A stretch of 64,000 nt of DNA from DSNY01 sp040752195 (GTDB lineage: Bacteria; Pseudomonadota; Gammaproteobacteria; Burkholderiales; Burkholderiaceae_F), in the NCBI GenBank assembly GCA_040752195.1, contig JBFMFC010000007.1, positions 30,107 to 94,106 of the forward strand, read 5' to 3'. Below the pieces are notes generated by a model, which was given only the letters and a program-made list of their open reading frames with translations, did no database searches and was not told the DNA's origin. This document shows, one piece after another, positions 36,001-45,884 of the stretch. The translations under genes and the position numbers were made by a program. How positions within the stretch are numbered: position 1 is the stretch's first letter; each line of letters begins with the position of its first letter.

Positions 36001-37106
36001 AGCTGGGCATCGTGCTGCAGGTCCGTGCGGGAGAAGCGGGCGAGGTGATGAACGCGCTGCGCGCCGAAGGTCTGGGCGCGATCTCGCATGTGATCGGCAA
36101 GCCGAACGATCGGGATTCGATCGAGATCTGGCGCGATGCGAAAGCGGTGTTTTCGCAGTCGCGCGTCGCGCTCCAGAAGGCATGGAGCGAGGTGTCGTGG
36201 CGGATCGCCCGGCTGCGCGACCACCCGGATTGCGCCGACGCCGAGTACGCGCGCATCGATGATGCGGACGATCGCGGTCTGTCGATGCAGCTGACGTTCG
36301 ATCCGGCCGAGGACATCGCCGCGCCGTTCGTCGCGACCGGCGCGCGGCCGCGCGTGGCGATCCTGCGCGAACAGGGCGTCAACAGCCAGTACGAGATGGC
36401 GAGCGCGCTCGACCGTGCCGGCTTCGTCGCGGTCGACGTGCACATGACCGATCTGCTCGCCGGGCGCGCGTCGCTTACGGACTTCAAGGGGTTTGCCGCG
36501 TGCGGCGGCTTCTCCTATGGAGACGTGCTGGGCGGCGGCGGGGGCTGGGCCAAGACGATTCTGCACAACCCGAAGCTCGCGGAGCAGTTCGCGACGTTCT
36601 TCGGCAGAGGCGACACCTTCGCGCTCGGGGTGTGCAACGGCTGCCAGATGATGAGCCAGCTTTCGATGATGATCCCCGGCGCGCGGCACTGGCCGCGGTT
36701 CGAGCGCAACGCGTCGGAGCAGTTCGAAGGACGGCTCGTCATGGTCGAGGTGGTCGAATCGCCTTCGATCTTCTTTGCCGGGATGGCCGGCAGCCGGATG
36801 CCGATCGCCAACGCACACGGGGAAGGCCGCGCGGTGTTCCGCAGCGAGGAAGACCGCGCGCGAGCGCTGGTCGCGGTGCGCTACGTCGACTCGCAGGGGC
36901 GGCCGACCGAACGCTATCCGTACAACCCGAACGGCTCGCCCGGCGGCATCACGGGGCTGACCACGCCCGATGGCCGCTTTACGATCCTGATGCCGCATCC
37001 GGAGCGGGTGCGGCGAACGGTGCAGATGTCGTGGCAGCCGCCGGGGCTCGGCGAAGACTCGCCGTGGATGCGGATGTTTCGCAATGCGCGGCGCTGGCTA
37101 GGCTGA
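33081..37106 (+). CDS. purL: Phosphoribosylformylglycinamidine synthase PurL (large single-chain form)
   Basis: A 1341-residue enzyme that makes FGAM from FGAR, glutamine and ATP in purine synthesis. In order: an N-terminal PurS-like region, two AIR-synthetase-like halves (signature SEHCRHKIFNA near residue 230), and a C-terminal glutaminase domain. The glutaminase nucleophile is Cys1185 in GVCNGCQMM, and a catalytic histidine is in LMPHPER. Length fits the proteobacterial form (about 1300). Start is the ATG at 33081; an in-frame ATG at 33057 would add eight residues. Confidence 0.97.
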   Translation: MNPADTFLALDGPNALSSFRAARLLERIRAIEPDAAAIRARHVHFVHAIGALDDEARARLDGLLDYGEPAAPEAGHAAASWLVVPRLGTISPWASKATDIARNCGLERIARIERGTRYSLSLRSGAPGGQRALSVESGRRIAALLHDRMTESVLEPDADPRTLFRELPGKPMQSVPLQAQGRAALEKANVEMGLALSDDEIDYLVDAYRAMRRDPTDVELMMFAQANSEHCRHKIFNARWTIDGQPREESLFGMVRATHAAAPQGTVVAYKDNAAVIEGRVARRLYPRSDHAHGAVGTEYVAHDEPTHTVFKVETHNHPTAISPFPGAATGAGGEIRDEGATGRGAKPKAGLCGFSVSHLRLPGARRAWENDGDVTRGERTDRDYGFPSRIADALAIMIEGPVGAASFNNEFGRPNLLGYFRAYEQNVAGSRYGYHKPIMIAGGIGNIRADQTTKCDLPEGTLLIQLGGPGMRIGLGGGAASSLGAGVNIEQLDFDSVQRGNAEMQRRAQEVIDRCWSLGGANPILSIHDVGAGGLSNAMPELADSAGKGARFDLAKVPVEESGMSPLEIWCNESQERYALAIAPDRLAGFDWLCRRERCPYAVIGTIVDDGRLVVEREGEPPAVDMPMNVLLGKPPKMHRDVTHVARALPTIDTSGFDLAQVAFDVLRHPTVANKSFLITIGDRSVGGLNCRDPMVGPWQVPVADCAVALLDFEGYAGEAMAMGERTPVAVIDSAAASRMAIGEALTNLAAADIELARVKLSANWMAACGEPGEDAALFDAVAAASRLCRELGISIPVGKDSLSMKTAWRDGADDKLVASPVSLIVSACAPVDDVRRTLTPQLRTDSGDTVLMLIDLSAGRQRLGASIFAQVTGQIGNDAPDLDDPDRLAAAIRAVRKLANEGKVLAYHDRSDGGLFAAVCEMAFAGHCGVTLNIDILAMDPVASDWGDFKVRTEQVAVRRDEFTLRALFNEELGIVLQVRAGEAGEVMNALRAEGLGAISHVIGKPNDRDSIEIWRDAKAVFSQSRVALQKAWSEVSWRIARLRDHPDCADAEYARIDDADDRGLSMQLTFDPAEDIAAPFVATGARPRVAILREQGVNSQYEMASALDRAGFVAVDVHMTDLLAGRASLTDFKGFAACGGFSYGDVLGGGGGWAKTILHNPKLAEQFATFFGRGDTFALGVCNGCQMMSQLSMMIPGARHWPRFERNASEQFEGRLVMVEVVESPSIFFAGMAGSRMPIANAHGEGRAVFRSEEDRARALVAVRYVDSQGRPTERYPYNPNGSPGGITGLTTPDGRFTILMPHPERVRRTVQMSWQPPGLGEDSPWMRMFRNARRWLG

Positions 37107-37225
37107 ACGACCCAAGGGCGCGGGATCTTCCGACGGCGCGATGTTGGGCAAACTCGGGGGACGGCTTCCCATGCAGGGCAGCGCTTAGGCCCTGAAATCG
37201 GGGCATCGAAGAAAGGATGAAAACG

Positions 37226-37747
37226 ATGATCAAACGCACGCACTGGCTCATCGGCGTCGCGGTGGCGGCGGCGTTCGCGGCGCAGCCGGCGTACGCGCAG
37301 GTCGGCCGCGCAGCACAGGCGGACGGCTGGGGGACGTTCCTCGGCGCGTCCATCGGCGACAGCGACTACGACACGGGATTCAAGTTGTTCGCTGGACAGC
37401 AGTTCCACCGGAACTTCGCGTGGGAGGTCCAGTACACCAACTTCGGCGATCGGACCGAGCGCCGTTTCGGCACGTTCGTCGATGCGGAAGCGTGGGCTCT
37501 GGGCGGCTCGCTGGTCGGGCTGCTGCCGGTCAGCCCGGACTTCTCCCTGTTCGGCAAGCTCGGCGCGCACTACACGAAGGTCAGGTACTCCGCGCCTGGC
37601 ATCTCGTCGTCCGATTCGAACGTCGACCTCGGCATCGGCGCGGGGTTGTCGTATCGGCTGACGTCGCAACTGACGCTGCGCGCCGAAATCGAGGACATCG
37701 GCGACCCGGGCGAAATGGTCAGCGTCGGGCTGCAGTTCCGCTTCTGA
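37226..37747 (+). CDS. Small outer-membrane beta-barrel protein (OmpA/OmpW-like fold)
   Basis: A 173-residue secreted protein. The signal peptide ends AQPAYAQ at about residue 25. The mature part alternates polar and apolar residues in about eight strands, starting WGTFLGASIGDSDYD and ending with VSVGLQFRF, a C-terminal phenylalanine as needed for Bam-assisted insertion. I chose the ATG at 37226 because AAAGGA sits eight bases upstream; an ATG at 37217 adds three residues. It is monocistronic, ending at a strong terminator. Likely a structural or porin-like barrel; no specific substrate is indicated. Confidence 0.82.
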   Translation: MIKRTHWLIGVAVAAAFAAQPAYAQVGRAAQADGWGTFLGASIGDSDYDTGFKLFAGQQFHRNFAWEVQYTNFGDRTERRFGTFVDAEAWALGGSLVGLLPVSPDFSLFGKLGAHYTKVRYSAPGISSSDSNVDLGIGAGLSYRLTSQLTLRAEIEDIGDPGEMVSVGLQFRF

Positions 37748-37766
37748 CCGGCCCGACAGCAAAGCA

Positions 37767-37790
37767 AAGGGGGCGCCGCGGCGCCCCCTT
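37767..37790. terminator. Bidirectional terminator between omp and ppiC
   Basis: AAGGGGGCGCC / GGCGCCCCCTT forms an 11-bp GC-rich stem with a two-base loop. It lies 20 bp after the barrel-protein stop and 51 bp beyond the stop of the convergent ppiC gene. T-runs are modest on both sides (CTTCGTGTTCTTT on the plus strand). Confidence 0.7.
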
Positions 37791-37840
37791 CGTGTTCTTT
37801 GCGATCGGCCCGTGTGCAGCGGCGACGGACCGGCGATGGC

Positions 37841-38608
37841 TTACTGCACCTTCGCGTTCTTGCGCAGTCCCTCGACGAACGCCTGCACACGCTGCTGCTG
37901 AAGCGCTTCGCGGATCTGGCCCTGCACCTGCGCCAGCGGCGGGAACTGCGTGTCGCGCACGTCGTCGAGGCGGATCACGTGCCAGCCGAATTGCGTCTGC
38001 ACGGGCGTCTCGGTGAACTTGCCCTTCTCCAGCTTGACCATCGCCTCGGAAAACGGCTTGACGTAAGCGTCGGGGCCGGCCCAGTCGAGATCGCCGCCGT
38101 TGTTCGCCGAGCCCGGATCCTTCGACTTCTTGGCCAGCTCCTCGAACTTCGCGCCTTTTTTCAGCTCGGCGACGATCGCCTTGGCTTCGTCTTCCTTCTC
38201 GACGAGGATGTGACGCGCGCGGTATTCCTTGCTGCCCGCCGCCTGCTTCTGTTTCTCGTACTCGGCCTGGATCTGCGCGTCGGTAATCGGGTTCTTCTGC
38301 AGTTCGTCGCGCATCAGCGCCTGGATCAGCGTGTTCTGCCGTTGCACGTCGAGCTGGAACTTGACCTCGGGTTTCTCGGCCAGGCCGCGCTTCTGCGCTT
38401 CCTGCAGGAAGACCTCGCGGCGGATCAGCTCCTCCTTGATCATCTTGCGCAGCTCGGGCGTGTCCTGCTGGCCCTGCTGCTGGAGCTGCTTGACCCAGGC
38501 GTCTTCACGGGCCTTGGGAATCGGGCGGTTGTTGACGACCGCGATGTTCTGCGCCAACACGGCGCCGCTGGCCAGTGCGGCCAGCGAGAATGCAACGATA
38601 CGCATCAT
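37841..38608 (-). CDS. Periplasmic parvulin-type peptidyl-prolyl isomerase
   Basis: A 255-residue protein with a signal peptide (MMRIVAFSLAALASGAVLAQ), a SurA_N-like helical part, and one parvulin domain at about 128-222 (YRARHILVE to FGWHVIRLDDV). It catalyses prolyl isomerisation and assists folding of exported proteins. The yciB-bolA-ppi order is frequent in betaproteobacteria. The start overlaps the bolA stop by four bases (ATGA). Confidence 0.92.
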   Translation of the reverse strand: MMRIVAFSLAALASGAVLAQNIAVVNNRPIPKAREDAWVKQLQQQGQQDTPELRKMIKEELIRREVFLQEAQKRGLAEKPEVKFQLDVQRQNTLIQALMRDELQKNPITDAQIQAEYEKQKQAAGSKEYRARHILVEKEDEAKAIVAELKKGAKFEELAKKSKDPGSANNGGDLDWAGPDAYVKPFSEAMVKLEKGKFTETPVQTQFGWHVIRLDDVRDTQFPPLAQVQGQIREALQQQRVQAFVEGLRKNAKVQ

Positions 38609-38919
38609 GACTTCGACTTTCCTTCGGGGGTTCGGGACCGGCTCGCGCCGTCCTCGCCAGGCGCCAGCAGTACGAGCGAAAGCGCGTGAACTTCGCGCTT
38701 CATGAGGTCTTCGAGGGCATCATACACGAGGCGATGGCGCTCCACGCGCGGCACCCCTTCGAACTTCGGGCTGACGAGGTGCACGCGATAGTGCCCGCCG
38801 CCGCTCGCGGCGCCTTCGTGGCCGGCATGCAGCGCGCTTTCGTCCTCGATCCGCAACGAAAGCGGCTCGAGCGAGCGTTCGAGCCGCTCGCGGATCCGCG
38901 CAACGGTGCCCTCAGGCAT
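38605..38919 (-). CDS. BolA family protein
   Basis: A 104-residue BolA protein. The conserved core is VERHRLVYDAL and KREVHALSL, with the invariant histidine that can share a [2Fe-2S] cluster with monothiol glutaredoxins. Family members influence morphology and iron-sulfur delivery. A charged tail of about 20 residues follows the core. It overlaps yciB by eight bases upstream and the isomerase gene by four downstream, so all three are coupled. Confidence 0.93.
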   Translation of the reverse strand: MPEGTVARIRERLERSLEPLSLRIEDESALHAGHEGAASGGGHYRVHLVSPKFEGVPRVERHRLVYDALEDLMKREVHALSLVLLAPGEDGASRSRTPEGKSKS

Positions 38920-39538
38920 CGGGCGCCTCCTTCATATGGCGCGCCAGCCACACGCCCATGGCCAGCGTAAACGCCACGGTGATCCCCATCAGGCCGAACA
39001 GCTTGAAGCTCACCCAGGTGTCGGTCGGAAAGTTGAACGCGACGTACAGGTTGAGGGCACCCATCGCGGCGAAGAACCCGGCCCACACCCATAGCAGCTT
39101 ATCCCACACGGGATCGGGCAGCTCGAGCTGCTTGCCGAGCAGGCTGCGGACGAAATTCCTTCGCGCGAGTACGCGGCCGACGACGAGGATCGCGCCGAAC
39201 AACCAGTACAGGATCGACGGTTTCCACTTGATGAAAGTCTCGTCGTGCAGCCAGATCGTCGCCCCACCGAAGACGACGATGACCGCGACTGAGATCCACA
39301 GCATCGGATCGACCTTGCGTTTGTGCGCGAGCTGCCAGCCGACCTGTGCCAGCGACGCCGCGATCGCCAGAGCCGTGGCGAGCAGGATCGGCGCCTGACC
39401 CGCGGGGACCGCGCCGTCGGCGACCAGCGCGCCGAGCCAGCGATCCGCCAGCGCAGCCGAGGCGTCCGGAAACGCCTGCGCGACCTTGTAGCTCGCGAAG
39501 AACAGGATGACGGGAAGCAGATCGAACAGCAGTTTCAA
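38912..39538 (-). CDS. yciB: Inner-membrane septation protein YciB (IspZ)
   Basis: A 208-residue membrane protein with five or six hydrophobic segments. It starts LKLLFDLLPVILFFASYKVA, which is the family opening when the first residue is read as Met. I therefore place the start at the TTG at 39538, with AGGAA five bases upstream; an ATG at 39580 would add 14 non-family residues. The C-terminal WVSFKLFGLMGITVAFTLA is typical. YciB is linked to cell-envelope synthesis and septation. First gene of yciB-bolA-ppi, divergent from the CoA ligase. Confidence 0.88.
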   Translation of the reverse strand: MKLLFDLLPVILFFASYKVAQAFPDASAALADRWLGALVADGAVPAGQAPILLATALAIAASLAQVGWQLAHKRKVDPMLWISVAVIVVFGGATIWLHDETFIKWKPSILYWLFGAILVVGRVLARRNFVRSLLGKQLELPDPVWDKLLWVWAGFFAAMGALNLYVAFNFPTDTWVSFKLFGLMGITVAFTLAMGVWLARHMKEAPDA

Positions 39539-39648
39539 GCGGGTTCCTGCAGGCTGGCGGGCGAGGTGAGCGCAGGCCATTGTAGCTGCGGGCGCTTGTA
39601 CACTTGGCGTGGAAGCTCACAACCAGATTGGACAAGAGGAGACGAGAC

Positions 39649-41295
<1,647 letters not shown>

Positions 41296-41302
41296 CCTCG
41301 TC

Positions 41303-41332
41303 TTGCCGCCGGCCCCCGGCTAAAGGTATTCT
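41303..41332 (+). promoter_or_regulatory. Possible sigma-70 promoter of the liv-type operon
   Basis: TTGCCG (41303-41308) and TATTCT (41327-41332) are separated by 18 bp, each matching consensus at four of six positions. They lie in the 72-bp gap between the ligase and the binding-protein gene. Confidence 0.35.
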
Positions 41333-41367
41333 GAGCGCGCACAAGAACATCACCGAGGAGATTGAGA

Positions 41368-42642
41368 ATGGTTCGCATGGCGACGAAGTGGCTGCTGCCG
41401 GCTGTGCTCGCGCTGCTGGCGGCAGGAAGTGTCTTGGCGCAGGGCAAGGGCCGCACCGCGCCCGAACAAACCGTCAAGATCGCGTTCATGGATCCGCTGT
41501 CGGGGCCGTTCGCCGCCGTCGGGCAGGCCATTCTGAAGCACTTCCAGTACTCGGCCGAGATCGTCAACGCGAAACAGCTCGCCGGGCCGGGCGTCAAGTT
41601 CGAGATCGTTCCGTTCGACAACAAGGGCTCGCCGCAGGAGTCGCTGACGCTGCTGCGCTCGATCATCGACCAGGGCATCCACTACGTGACGCAGGGCAAC
41701 GGCTCGCACGTTGCGATCCCGCTGTCGGATGCGATCGCCAAGCACAACGAGCGCAACCCCGGCCAGGCGATCGTCTACCTGAACTACGCCGCGGTCGACC
41801 CGGATCTGACCAACAGCAAGTGCAATTTCTGGCACTTCCGCTTCGACGCCAACACCGACATGAAGATGGAGGCGTTGACGGAGTACATGAAGGACCGGCC
41901 CGAGATCAAGAGCGTCTACCTGATCAACCAGAACTACTCGCACGGCCATCAGGTCTCGCGCGTGGCCAAGGAACTGCTTGCGCGCAAGCGGCCCGACATC
42001 AAGATCGTCGGCGATGACCTCCACCCGCTCGGGCAGGTGCGCGATTTCTCGCCGTACATCGCCAAGATCCGCGCTTCCGGCGCCGACGCCGTGATCACCG
42101 GCAATTGGGGCACCGACCTGACGTTGCTCGTGCGCGCCGCGCGCGACGCCGGTCTGAACGTGAACTTCTACACCTACTACGCGGGCGTCACCGGCACGCC
42201 GACCGCGATGGGCCCCGCCGGCGCCGACCGCGTGCGCCAGGTCTCGTACTGGCATCCCAACATCGAGAAGTACCCGGGCGAGGACATCTACCTCGGCTTC
42301 AAGAAGAAGTTCGGCGAAGACTGGTACACGCTCGCCGCGTACACGTCGATGACGATGCTCGCCGAGGCGATCAAGCGCGCGAAATCCACCGACCCGCTGC
42401 GCGTCGCGTACACGATGGAAGGCTTGAAGATGCCCAGTGTCATGGGCGAGATCGAGATGCGGGCGAGCGATCATCAGCTGCAGCAGCCGTTGTTCATCTC
42501 GACCTGGGTCAAGGCGGGCGGCGCGGTCAAGTACGACACGGAGAAGACCGGTTACGGCTTCAAGACCGAGCGGGCCTTCCCGACTTACGTCGCTTCGCAA
42601 CCGACGAGCTGCAACATGCAGCGCCCACCGCGTCCGCAATAG
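41368..42642 (+). CDS. Liv-type ABC transporter substrate-binding protein
   Basis: A 424-residue periplasmic binding protein of the LivK/type 1 fold. The signal peptide MVRMATKWLLPAVLALLAAGSVLAQ is cleaved near residue 25. The opening VKIAFMDPLSGPFAAVGQAI is the LivK motif. A central stretch YLINQNYSHGHQVSR and the hinge GADAVITGNWGTDL follow. Members bind branched-chain amino acids but also aromatic and aliphatic acids. The neighbouring ligase and beta-oxidation genes favour an organic acid here. Start ATG 41368 has GAGGAG upstream. A strong terminator follows before the permease genes. Confidence 0.92.
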   Translation: MVRMATKWLLPAVLALLAAGSVLAQGKGRTAPEQTVKIAFMDPLSGPFAAVGQAILKHFQYSAEIVNAKQLAGPGVKFEIVPFDNKGSPQESLTLLRSIIDQGIHYVTQGNGSHVAIPLSDAIAKHNERNPGQAIVYLNYAAVDPDLTNSKCNFWHFRFDANTDMKMEALTEYMKDRPEIKSVYLINQNYSHGHQVSRVAKELLARKRPDIKIVGDDLHPLGQVRDFSPYIAKIRASGADAVITGNWGTDLTLLVRAARDAGLNVNFYTYYAGVTGTPTAMGPAGADRVRQVSYWHPNIEKYPGEDIYLGFKKKFGEDWYTLAAYTSMTMLAEAIKRAKSTDPLRVAYTMEGLKMPSVMGEIEMRASDHQLQQPLFISTWVKAGGAVKYDTEKTGYGFKTERAFPTYVASQPTSCNMQRPPRPQ

Positions 42643-42668
42643 CGCGCGGCCGCGGCCGCGCCGACCGC

Positions 42669-42697
42669 AACGGCCCCGCGCGACGGGGCCGTTTTTT
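42669..42697 (+). terminator. Rho-independent terminator between binding-protein and permease genes
   Basis: AACGGCCCCG / CGGGGCCGTT with a five-base loop is followed by a run of six T, counting those in the stem (42692-42697). It lies 27 bp after the binding-protein stop and 25 bp before the GTG of livH. Since the five genes form one transporter, it probably terminates partly, giving more binding protein than membrane subunits. Confidence 0.88.
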
Positions 42698-42721
42698 GCG
42701 TCCGCCGCGCAGTTACGCTCC

Positions 42722-43681
42722 GTGAACCTCGAGTTCGCCCTGATCCAGCTGCTGAACGGCGTCAGCTACGGGCTGCTGCTGTTCATGCTGTCCTCGGGTC
42801 TGACGCTGATCTTCTCGATGATGGGCGTGCTGAACTTCGCGCACGCCAGCTTCTACATGATCGGCGCCTACCTCGCTTACCAGATCAGCAAGTGGATCGG
42901 TTACTGGCCGGCGCTCGTGATCGCTCCGCTCGCGGTCGGGCTGATCGGTGCGCTGATCGAACGCTGGGGACTGCGGCGCGTCCACAAGTGGGGACACGTT
43001 CCCGAGCTGCTGTTCACGTTCGGTCTGTCGTACATCATCGTCGAACTGGTGCAGGTGATCTGGGGCCGCGCCGCGGTGCCGTACGCCGTGCCCGCCGCGC
43101 TCGATGGGCCGATCGACTGGCTGGCCGATCTCGGCATCACGTTTCCCGAATATCGCGCGTTCATGATGCTCGTCGCGGTGCTGATGCTGGCGGCGCTGTA
43201 TCTGCTGCTGACGCGCACGCGGATCGGGCTGGTGATCCAGGCGGCGCTCACGCACCCGCATCAGGTCGAAGCACTCGGCCACAACGTGCCGCGCGTGTTC
43301 ATGCTGGTGTTCGGCGGCGGCTGCGCGTTGGCGGGGCTCGCGGGCGTGATCGGCGGCAACGCTTTCGTCACGCAGCCGGCGATGGCGGCCGAACTCGGCG
43401 CGATCATCTTCGTCGTGATCGTCGTCGGCGGCATGGGGTCGCTCGCCGGCGCTTTCGTCGCATCGCTCGCGATCGGCGTGATGCAGACCTTCGCGGTCGC
43501 TTCCGACGCGTCGCTATCGGGGCTCGCCGGCCTCGTCGGCTTCACGGTGACGCCGCAGACCTTCGGGTACAGCGTGTGGAAGCTGACGGTGGCGCAGGTC
43601 GCACCCGTGCTACCTTTCCTGCTGCTGGTGCTGATCCTGATCGTCCGGCCGAAGGGCCTGATGGGAACGCGCGAGGACTGA
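42722..43681 (+). CDS. livH: Liv-type ABC transporter permease LivH
   Basis: A 319-residue membrane protein with about eight helices. It contains LivH features: GLTLIFSMMGVLNFAHASFYMIGAY near the N-terminus and GGMGSLAGAFVASLAIG in the C-terminal half. The frame is open upstream, but the GTG at 42722 gives the normal start MNLEFALIQLLNGVSYGLLL. It forms the inner-membrane channel with LivM, whose gene begins three bases after this stop. Confidence 0.93.
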   Translation: MNLEFALIQLLNGVSYGLLLFMLSSGLTLIFSMMGVLNFAHASFYMIGAYLAYQISKWIGYWPALVIAPLAVGLIGALIERWGLRRVHKWGHVPELLFTFGLSYIIVELVQVIWGRAAVPYAVPAALDGPIDWLADLGITFPEYRAFMMLVAVLMLAALYLLLTRTRIGLVIQAALTHPHQVEALGHNVPRVFMLVFGGGCALAGLAGVIGGNAFVTQPAMAAELGAIIFVVIVVGGMGSLAGAFVASLAIGVMQTFAVASDASLSGLAGLVGFTVTPQTFGYSVWKLTVAQVAPVLPFLLLVLILIVRPKGLMGTRED

Positions 43682-43684
43682 CGC

Positions 43685-44986
43685 ATGGGTCCCGGCCCGC
43701 TGCGGTACCAGCCGATCAATCTGGGTCGATGGGTGATCTGGGGGTTCACCGCGTTCCTGTTCGTCGTGCTGCCGCTGGTGCTCGACCAGGGCTTCGCGCG
43801 CACGCTGATGTCGCAAATGGCGATCATGATCGTGTTCGCGTTGAGCTACAACATGCTGCTCGGCCAGAGCGGCATGCTGAGCTTCGGCCACGCGGTGTAT
43901 TCGGGACTCGGCGCGTACTTCGCGATCCACGCGCTGAACATGATCGCGAAAGGCGAGTTGCCGTGGCCGGTGTCGCTGCTGCCGTTGATCGGCGGGCTGG
44001 CCGGAGCGTTCTTCGGCGTGATCTTCGGTTACGTGACGACGAAGAAGGCGGGAACGCCGTTCGCGATGATCACGCTGGGCATCGGCGAGATGGTGTTCGC
44101 CGCGTCGCTGATGTTCCCCGGCTTCTTCGGCGGCGAGGCGGGCATCAACGGCAATCGCACGGTCGGCGGCAACTTTCTCGGCATTCCGGGGCTGACCTTC
44201 GGCCCCGACCTGCAGGTCTACTACCTGATCGCCGCATGGTGCTTCACCTGCATGGTCGCGATGTTCGCGTTGACGCACACGCCGCTCGGGCGGATGGCCA
44301 ACGCCGTTCGCGACAACCCGGAGCGCGCCGAGTTCATCGGCTACAACACGCAGCGCGTGCGCTGGTTCATGCTGATCCTGTCGGGCTTCTTCGCCGGTAT
44401 CGCCGGAGGGCTGTCGGCGATCAACTTCGAGATCGTCACGGCGGAGAACGTCAGCGCGATCCGCTCCGGCGGCGTGCTGCTGGCGGCGTTCATCGGCGGG
44501 GTCGCGTTTTTCTTCGGTCCGATCCTCGGCGCGATCGTGTTCAGCTTCTTCGCCATCGCGCTGTCCGAGTACACGAAGGCGTGGCAACTTTATCTCGGCG
44601 TGTTCTTCGTGTTGATCGTGATGTACGCACCGGGCGGGCTGTCGAGCCTGCTTCTGATGAACCTGCGCGTGCTGAAGTTCCGCAAGTTCAAGCGGCTGCT
44701 CGACCCGTACTTCGGCGTGATCGTCGCCGCGCTCGCGCTCGCTTTCGGCGTCGTGCTGATGATCGAGATGACCTACCACTTGACCCTGGACATCGCGCTC
44801 GGGCCGGTCGTGACGATTTTCGGTTTCCCGTACGACACCGGCAGGCCGGAGGCGTGGGCTTTCGCCGCGTCGGTCGTCGTCGGCGGCGCGCTCGCGTTCG
44901 AGTACATGCGACGCCGCTTCAAGGCCGAATGGGACCAGGTCCAGATCGAGATCGAGGACTGGATCCGCGACAACCCGGAGGGCTGA
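43685..44986 (+). CDS. livM: Liv-type ABC transporter permease LivM
   Basis: A 433-residue permease with about ten helices. The LivM signature NMLLGQSGMLSFGHAVYSGLGAY is near residue 60. The EAA-like cytoplasmic loop is near GRMANAVRDNPERAEFIGYN. An extra C-terminal region (about residues 330-433) carries two more hydrophobic segments and a charged tail (WDQVQIEIEDW), making it longer than E. coli LivM's core. It is followed after one base by livG. Confidence 0.93.
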   Translation: MGPGPLRYQPINLGRWVIWGFTAFLFVVLPLVLDQGFARTLMSQMAIMIVFALSYNMLLGQSGMLSFGHAVYSGLGAYFAIHALNMIAKGELPWPVSLLPLIGGLAGAFFGVIFGYVTTKKAGTPFAMITLGIGEMVFAASLMFPGFFGGEAGINGNRTVGGNFLGIPGLTFGPDLQVYYLIAAWCFTCMVAMFALTHTPLGRMANAVRDNPERAEFIGYNTQRVRWFMLILSGFFAGIAGGLSAINFEIVTAENVSAIRSGGVLLAAFIGGVAFFFGPILGAIVFSFFAIALSEYTKAWQLYLGVFFVLIVMYAPGGLSSLLLMNLRVLKFRKFKRLLDPYFGVIVAALALAFGVVLMIEMTYHLTLDIALGPVVTIFGFPYDTGRPEAWAFAASVVVGGALAFEYMRRRFKAEWDQVQIEIEDWIRDNPEG

Positions 44987-44987
44987 G

Positions 44988-45746
44988 TTGACCGCGCCCG
45001 CACTCGAACTCGTCGACGTCCGCAAGAGCTTCGGAAGGACGGAGATCATCCGCGGCATCAGCCTGTCGATCGCGGCCGGCGAGCGGCACGCGATCATCGG
45101 CCCGAACGGCGCCGGCAAATCGACGCTGTTCAATCTGATCAGCGGCCGCTTTCCCGTCAGCAGCGGAACGATCCGCCTCAACGGCCAGGACATCACGCGA
45201 AAGAAGCCGTACGAGATCAATCGCCTCGGCCTGTCGCGCAGCTTCCAGATCACCAACATCTTTCACCGGCTCACGGTGTTCGAGAACCTGCGCTGTTCGG
45301 TGCTGTGGTCGCTCGGCTACCGGTATTCCTTCTGGCACAACCTGAACAAGCTCGCAGACGCCGAGGAGCGCGCCGAGGACATCCTGCGCCGGATCGGCCT
45401 GCGTCGACGGCGCAACACGCCCGCGGGGCTGCTGACCTACGCCGAGCAGCGCGCCCTTGAGCTCGGGATCACGATTGCCGGCGGCGCGAACGTGATCCTG
45501 CTCGACGAGCCGACCTCCGGTATGAGCCGCAGCGAAACGGCGAATGCGGTCGCGCTGATCCGCGAGGTCACCCAAGGCAAGACGCTGGTGATGGTCGAAC
45601 ACGACATGAGCGTCGTCTTCGGGCTGGCCGATGTCGTGTCGGTGGTCGTCTACGGCGAGGTGATCGCCTCCGGGCCGCCGGCCCGGATCCGCGCCGACGC
45701 GAAGGTGAAAGAGGCGTACCTCGGGCAGCATGCCGACGCTGCATGA
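44988..45746 (+). CDS. livG: Liv-type ABC transporter ATPase LivG
   Basis: A 252-residue ATPase. Walker A is GPNGAGKST (about residues 38-46). The Q-loop region is LSRSFQITNIF, Walker B is VILLDEPTSGM and the switch histidine is in MVEHDMSVVF. The ABC signature is the divergent TYAEQRALEL rather than LSGGQ, a form I recall in Burkholderiales LivG proteins. The start is a TTG one base after the livM stop. Confidence 0.93.
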   Translation: MTAPALELVDVRKSFGRTEIIRGISLSIAAGERHAIIGPNGAGKSTLFNLISGRFPVSSGTIRLNGQDITRKKPYEINRLGLSRSFQITNIFHRLTVFENLRCSVLWSLGYRYSFWHNLNKLADAEERAEDILRRIGLRRRRNTPAGLLTYAEQRALELGITIAGGANVILLDEPTSGMSRSETANAVALIREVTQGKTLVMVEHDMSVVFGLADVVSVVVYGEVIASGPPARIRADAKVKEAYLGQHADAA

Positions 45747-45884
45747 GCGGTGACAATCGATGAGTGTGCACCACATGGACACGGCAGACATGGAGATAGG
45801 GACGGGAGCCGGCGCGTTTCTTCCTACTCGGCGTTCTCCGGTGTCTCGGTGTCTGAAACCGGCGTTTCGAAGCGGTCCGGCCTG

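Noticed and set aside
45750..45884. Extended LivF N-terminus from a GTG
   Set aside because: The 45 extra residues (His/Gly/Ser-rich) match nothing in LivF proteins, and the ATG at 45885 gives the standard MLEVSNL opening.
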